From Lineus longissimus (lineage: Eukaryota > Nemertea > Pilidiophora > Heteronemertea > Lineidae): a stretch of DNA of 64,000 bases. The DNA lies in assembly GCF_910592395.1 (NCBI RefSeq), contig NC_088324.1:15712953-15776952 (forward strand), in the 5' to 3' direction. Position 1 is the stretch's first letter. The number at the start of each line of letters is the position of its first letter. The notes under the pieces were generated by a model that was not told the origin of the DNA, made no database searches, and saw nothing but the letters and a program-made list of their open reading frames with translations. A program made the translations under genes and the position numbers. Positions 62,001 to 64,000 of this stretch are shown here, piece after piece.

Positions 62001-63276
62001 CCCAGTAGACCAAAGGGGGAGGAGCACTTTTACCCGTTGTGCATGTGAAGATGGCATTAGATGTGTCATTTGTGGACACAGACGTAGGAGAGATGATGAA
62101 ATCTTCAATATCTGCAACAGGAGAACTATACATTTATGAAGTTGTCAGCTGGAAGTGTCCCACAAAAATTGAGGCCATGTCTCTCATAGAAGCCTGGGTT
62201 GTTCACTTGAAATAAGTATTATATACTTGAGTGTGACCAAGTATAGATTAGAACCCATACTTCGTATGACAGATCAATTGAAAACAACAACAGCAGAGGA
62301 GAAAAGCACTGGTGACTGGAACTGAGTGACAACATATCCATAATTGACCAGAGTGTTGTTGAAAAAGGAGCCAAAGCTGAAGAAATCACTGCATTTTCAC
62401 AAGCAGGATAACAGCCTCGTTCACTGATAGAATGTTTTCAATCTGGAGACGAACCATTGAAGGATACATCTCTATAGTTTCCTCACTTACAAGCTGAAAG
62501 AACGATAGCAGTTTTGCTAGTGGCACTTGCAGTAATGGAGCCATCTTTAACCACCATAGCCATGCAGCTGTAATCACCAAGATGTACCTGACAAGAGAGA
62601 GAAGCTACTTTACAAACTGGAAATGATAATTTGCTAAATATCTCACGACATTGGGTTCATTCATGCATCAAACCAACAAACAAATAACAGGATTTCATCA
62701 CAAAACTTTACAAAGTATACCACAGGAATTCTTGTAAAATTTCCATTATAAAACAACACACAACATCGGGGCCTAACCTTAGATATTCGTGTCATATAGA
62801 CCGAGTTGTTTCGGAAGAATGATGCCTCAGGGAATTTGGTCTTCAGATCAGTTCCATTGAATAACCATTTGTTTGTAATCTTTTGGTTGATGTCTAATGT
62901 TTCTTTAGCAGAGCAATTCAGCATGAAGTCACCGCCGAGGAGGACGACTGTAGTTTCTGGTTCAGCAACAAACACTGGAAGAGAATGGTAACAAGGCTGA
63001 AACTGGCTCACATGCAAGGGCGAATTTTTCTTATAGCTCTACTTTCAAAAGTTTTTCTACTACTCCTGATAATGAAGACTTTGGATAGGTTTCCCGCAAA
63101 ATGAAATGTGCGTGGCAGTATTTTTGAAAGATAAAGAACAAGCTATGATACACTGTCTCACCTATCTTCCCATATGATAAAGTAAAGCACCAGACAAATA
63201 TCATGATGAACATTCTAACTTCATGATCACAGTTATGGTACCTTTTTCCCGCCATCCTAATCCTATAGCGTTGCAT
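47070..63276 (-). CDS. Ig/FN3 single-pass adhesion or guidance receptor, 25 coding exons
   Basis: Exons (-): 63276-63162, 62974-62778, 62587-62491, 62111-61800, 61433-61146, 61055-60605, 60399-60278, 59992-59726, 59394-59279, 58992-58839, 58491-58216, 57960-57831, 57503-57334, 57149-57009, 56790-56620, 56298-55931, 55121-54997, 54156-54044, 53750-53310, 52963-52739, 49854-49654, 49115-49040, 48871-48615, 48467-48364, 47234-47070. Every junction keeps phase; 1693 aa. The start ATG follows an in-frame TAA. A signal peptide (MFIMIFVWCFTLSYG) leads to eight Ig domains (Cys and Trp pairs, DAGxYxC; exons 2-11) and five FN3 domains (exons 12-20, for example YHFRMAARNEVGIG and YTFTVAGMNPIGHSPYS). A helix at about 1456-1481 precedes RRKRRK, then a Ser-rich tail of about 212 aa ending ERTAL, a class I PDZ-ligand pattern. 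FN3-5 holds a Ser/Thr/acidic insert with RKKR at 1356-1359. Ig1-Ig2 recall the DCC/protogenin group, but eight plus five domains fits no family I know. Likely role: neuronal or epithelial cell recognition (inference). Confidence 0.93.
49855..52738 (-). other. Large intron before the transmembrane exon
   Basis: This 2.9-kb intron separates the last extracellular exon from the membrane exon. Apart from the inverted-repeat element at 50281-50461 I see no exon or other structure in it. Confidence 0.6.
50281..50461. mobile_element. MITE-like element with TACAGYRGAACCTCTC ends
   Basis: It begins TACAGCAGAACCTCTCCATT and ends GAGAGGTTCCACTGTA, which are inverted complements of about 16 bp. The 181-bp interior repeats AGGTGTCC and TTAAGGACACC-like words and has no reading frame. 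The flanks show TTA on both sides, a possible short target duplication. Related fragments lie near 18595-18670, 37507-37730 and 53018-53140. Confidence 0.65.
53018..53145. repeat. Diverged fragment of the TACAGYRGAACCTCTC family in a receptor intron
   Basis: AGTGGAACCTCCCTCAGCGG is followed by GAGCAGGACACCCTCC and GACCTCTTTATTCAGGACAT, echoing the alternating motif order of the full element at 50281-50461. It lies between the exons 53750-53310 and 52963-52739. Confidence 0.4.
54582..54776 (-). CDS. Candidate 195-bp cassette exon of the Ig/FN3 receptor
   Basis: Between the two exons of FN3-4 (55121-54997 and 54156-54044) lies an open stretch with acceptor TTGTTCAG and donor CAG/GTAACA. It is exactly 65 codons, and its phase (2 in, 2 out) fits the host intron, so it could be included or skipped without disturbing the frame. 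It begins SPVERPPGGGALTYGV and ends TPSLEALI before the constitutive SGLQPWTEYS. That ending mimics the end of the upstream constitutive exon (DTLSANI), both giving the hydrophobic pattern expected before FN3 strand E. It contains one Cys and several His/Lys. Chance openness over 65 codons is possible, so I call it a candidate only. Confidence 0.5.
54814..54866. repeat. 11-bp tandem repeat, about five copies
   Basis: AAGTGAAGATC is repeated head to tail in an intron of the Ig/FN3 receptor, just upstream (- strand sense) of the candidate cassette exon. Confidence 0.85.
58715..58790 (-). pseudogene. tRNA-derived relic (SINE head or tRNA pseudogene)
   Basis: On the - strand the text reads GGCAGATCAGTAGCTTAGAG, then CACTGGGCTTATATCCAGTA and CAGGTTCGACTCTCTG. 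This gives an A-box-like TAGCTTAGAGCACTGG, an anticodon-like stem with CTGG/CCAG, and a perfect B-box core GGTTCGA at normal spacing. The anticodon loop is one base off and the acceptor stem does not pair well, so a functional tRNA is unlikely. It lies in the intron between the two exons at 58992-58839 and 58491-58216 of the receptor gene. Confidence 0.55.
61484..61502. repeat. Poly-C tract in a receptor intron
   Basis: About seventeen consecutive C between the exons 62111-61800 and 61433-61146. It is a simple homopolymer of uncertain true length. Confidence 0.9.
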
Positions 63277-64000
63277 AGTGGATTAGTGCCGATAATGGTC
63301 ACAAGGACAGGCTGAAATTTAGAAAGAGAAGACTGCTCAGGTACAGACAGAAGCAACTCTGTTTCCAAGGTTTTGAAAATGGTGACTTCCAGCCTGCTAT
63401 AGACTTTATTTTAGACCCCAGACAAGTATACACTATACTAATGCATGAAAGGCAACGTCAACAAATAAAATGGGAAATTTTACCTCCAAGGCCGGCTCTT
63501 GTTTCGTGGTTAGTCCAGCTATTCTAGCAAGATTTTACTCAGATACAAGACTTGGGACTCGAGACTTTTGCCTTGTGGCATTGGCTGCCTGGTGGGATAT
63601 TTTCTCTGGGAGTGGGAGACCCAGTCTCTGCCCTACTCAGCTGCAGACAGTGAGTGTGCAGTGCCAGCTGGGTCCTCAACAAAGTAGAAGTCTACGGCAC
63701 CGTCCCATTGATTGAGCACATAAAGGAATTCCCACCCACGAATACAATTGGCTTGTGGCAGACCCATGTTTACAACACTCTTCCAATCCAGTCAATAGAC
63801 AAAAATCGATAATTTACGGGTGTGAGAAATATGACCAACATGTACGCGACACACCCACTGTTTTTGACAGCCAGAACACTAACTTTTGACATCATATGAC
63901 ATATTGGCTTCCAGGAAAATACTGTTTTCTCTAAATCTCATAAGAATACTAACCTATCTTCCTCTTTCATATCTTCTACAGAAACACACAGTTATTATGC
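63277..64000. other. 5' part of the receptor gene, non-coding as far as seen
   Basis: The start codon exon has an acceptor (AAATTTCAG ending near 63313 on the - strand), so at least one 5' untranslated exon lies further right, probably beyond the window. I see no other gene here. Confidence 0.5.

Overview
The window is animal nuclear DNA. Its genes are split by introns with GT-AG borders, intergenic space is long, and minisatellites and foldback elements are frequent. A temptin-like gene and the many ACATGTA-type words suggest a lophotrochozoan such as a mollusc, annelid or brachiopod. I cannot name the species; nothing here is bacterial or viral.

Six protein-coding genes can be rebuilt exon by exon, with every splice phase agreeing. 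On the + strand: (1) 1407-2811, a two-exon temptin-like protein with a hydrophobic C terminus; (2) 10348-12081, an aminergic class-A GPCR (histamine H1/muscarinic-like) whose coding sequence has no intron. On the - strand: (3) 22697-18275, aromatic L-amino-acid decarboxylase, nine coding exons, 487 aa; (4) 35775-30506, CCHCR1, a centriole/P-body coiled-coil protein, fourteen exons, 756 aa; (5) 40077-37001, kynurenine formamidase (AFMID), eight exons, 315 aa; (6) 63276-47070, a large adhesion or guidance receptor with eight Ig and five FN3 domains, one membrane segment and a PDZ-ligand-like tail, twenty-five exons, 1693 aa. A further short exon-like stretch (36200-35964, -) looks coding but needs a one-base correction and is unidentified.

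The repeats fall into three kinds. There are tandem arrays: 65 bp at 4725-5630, 23 bp at 15745-16137, a 16-bp palindromic unit at 39760-39902, and a composite array of 127-bp and about 565-bp units at 40437-43960. There are foldback or MITE-like elements: 2974-3093 with a sister copy at 26527-26638, 17569-17656, 29431-29826, the nested 44775-45173, and 50281-50461. There is also a tRNA-derived relic at 58715-58790.

Genes 3 and 5 both act in aromatic amino-acid metabolism (monoamine synthesis and the kynurenine pathway), and gene 2 belongs to an amine-receptor family. Animal neighbours need not be co-regulated, so I make no functional claim from this. The most interesting points are the unusual receptor architecture of gene 6, its Ser/Thr/acidic insert with a furin-like RKKR site inside the last FN3 domain, a phase-matched 195-bp candidate cassette exon in FN3-4, and the composite array whose long units keep open frames.
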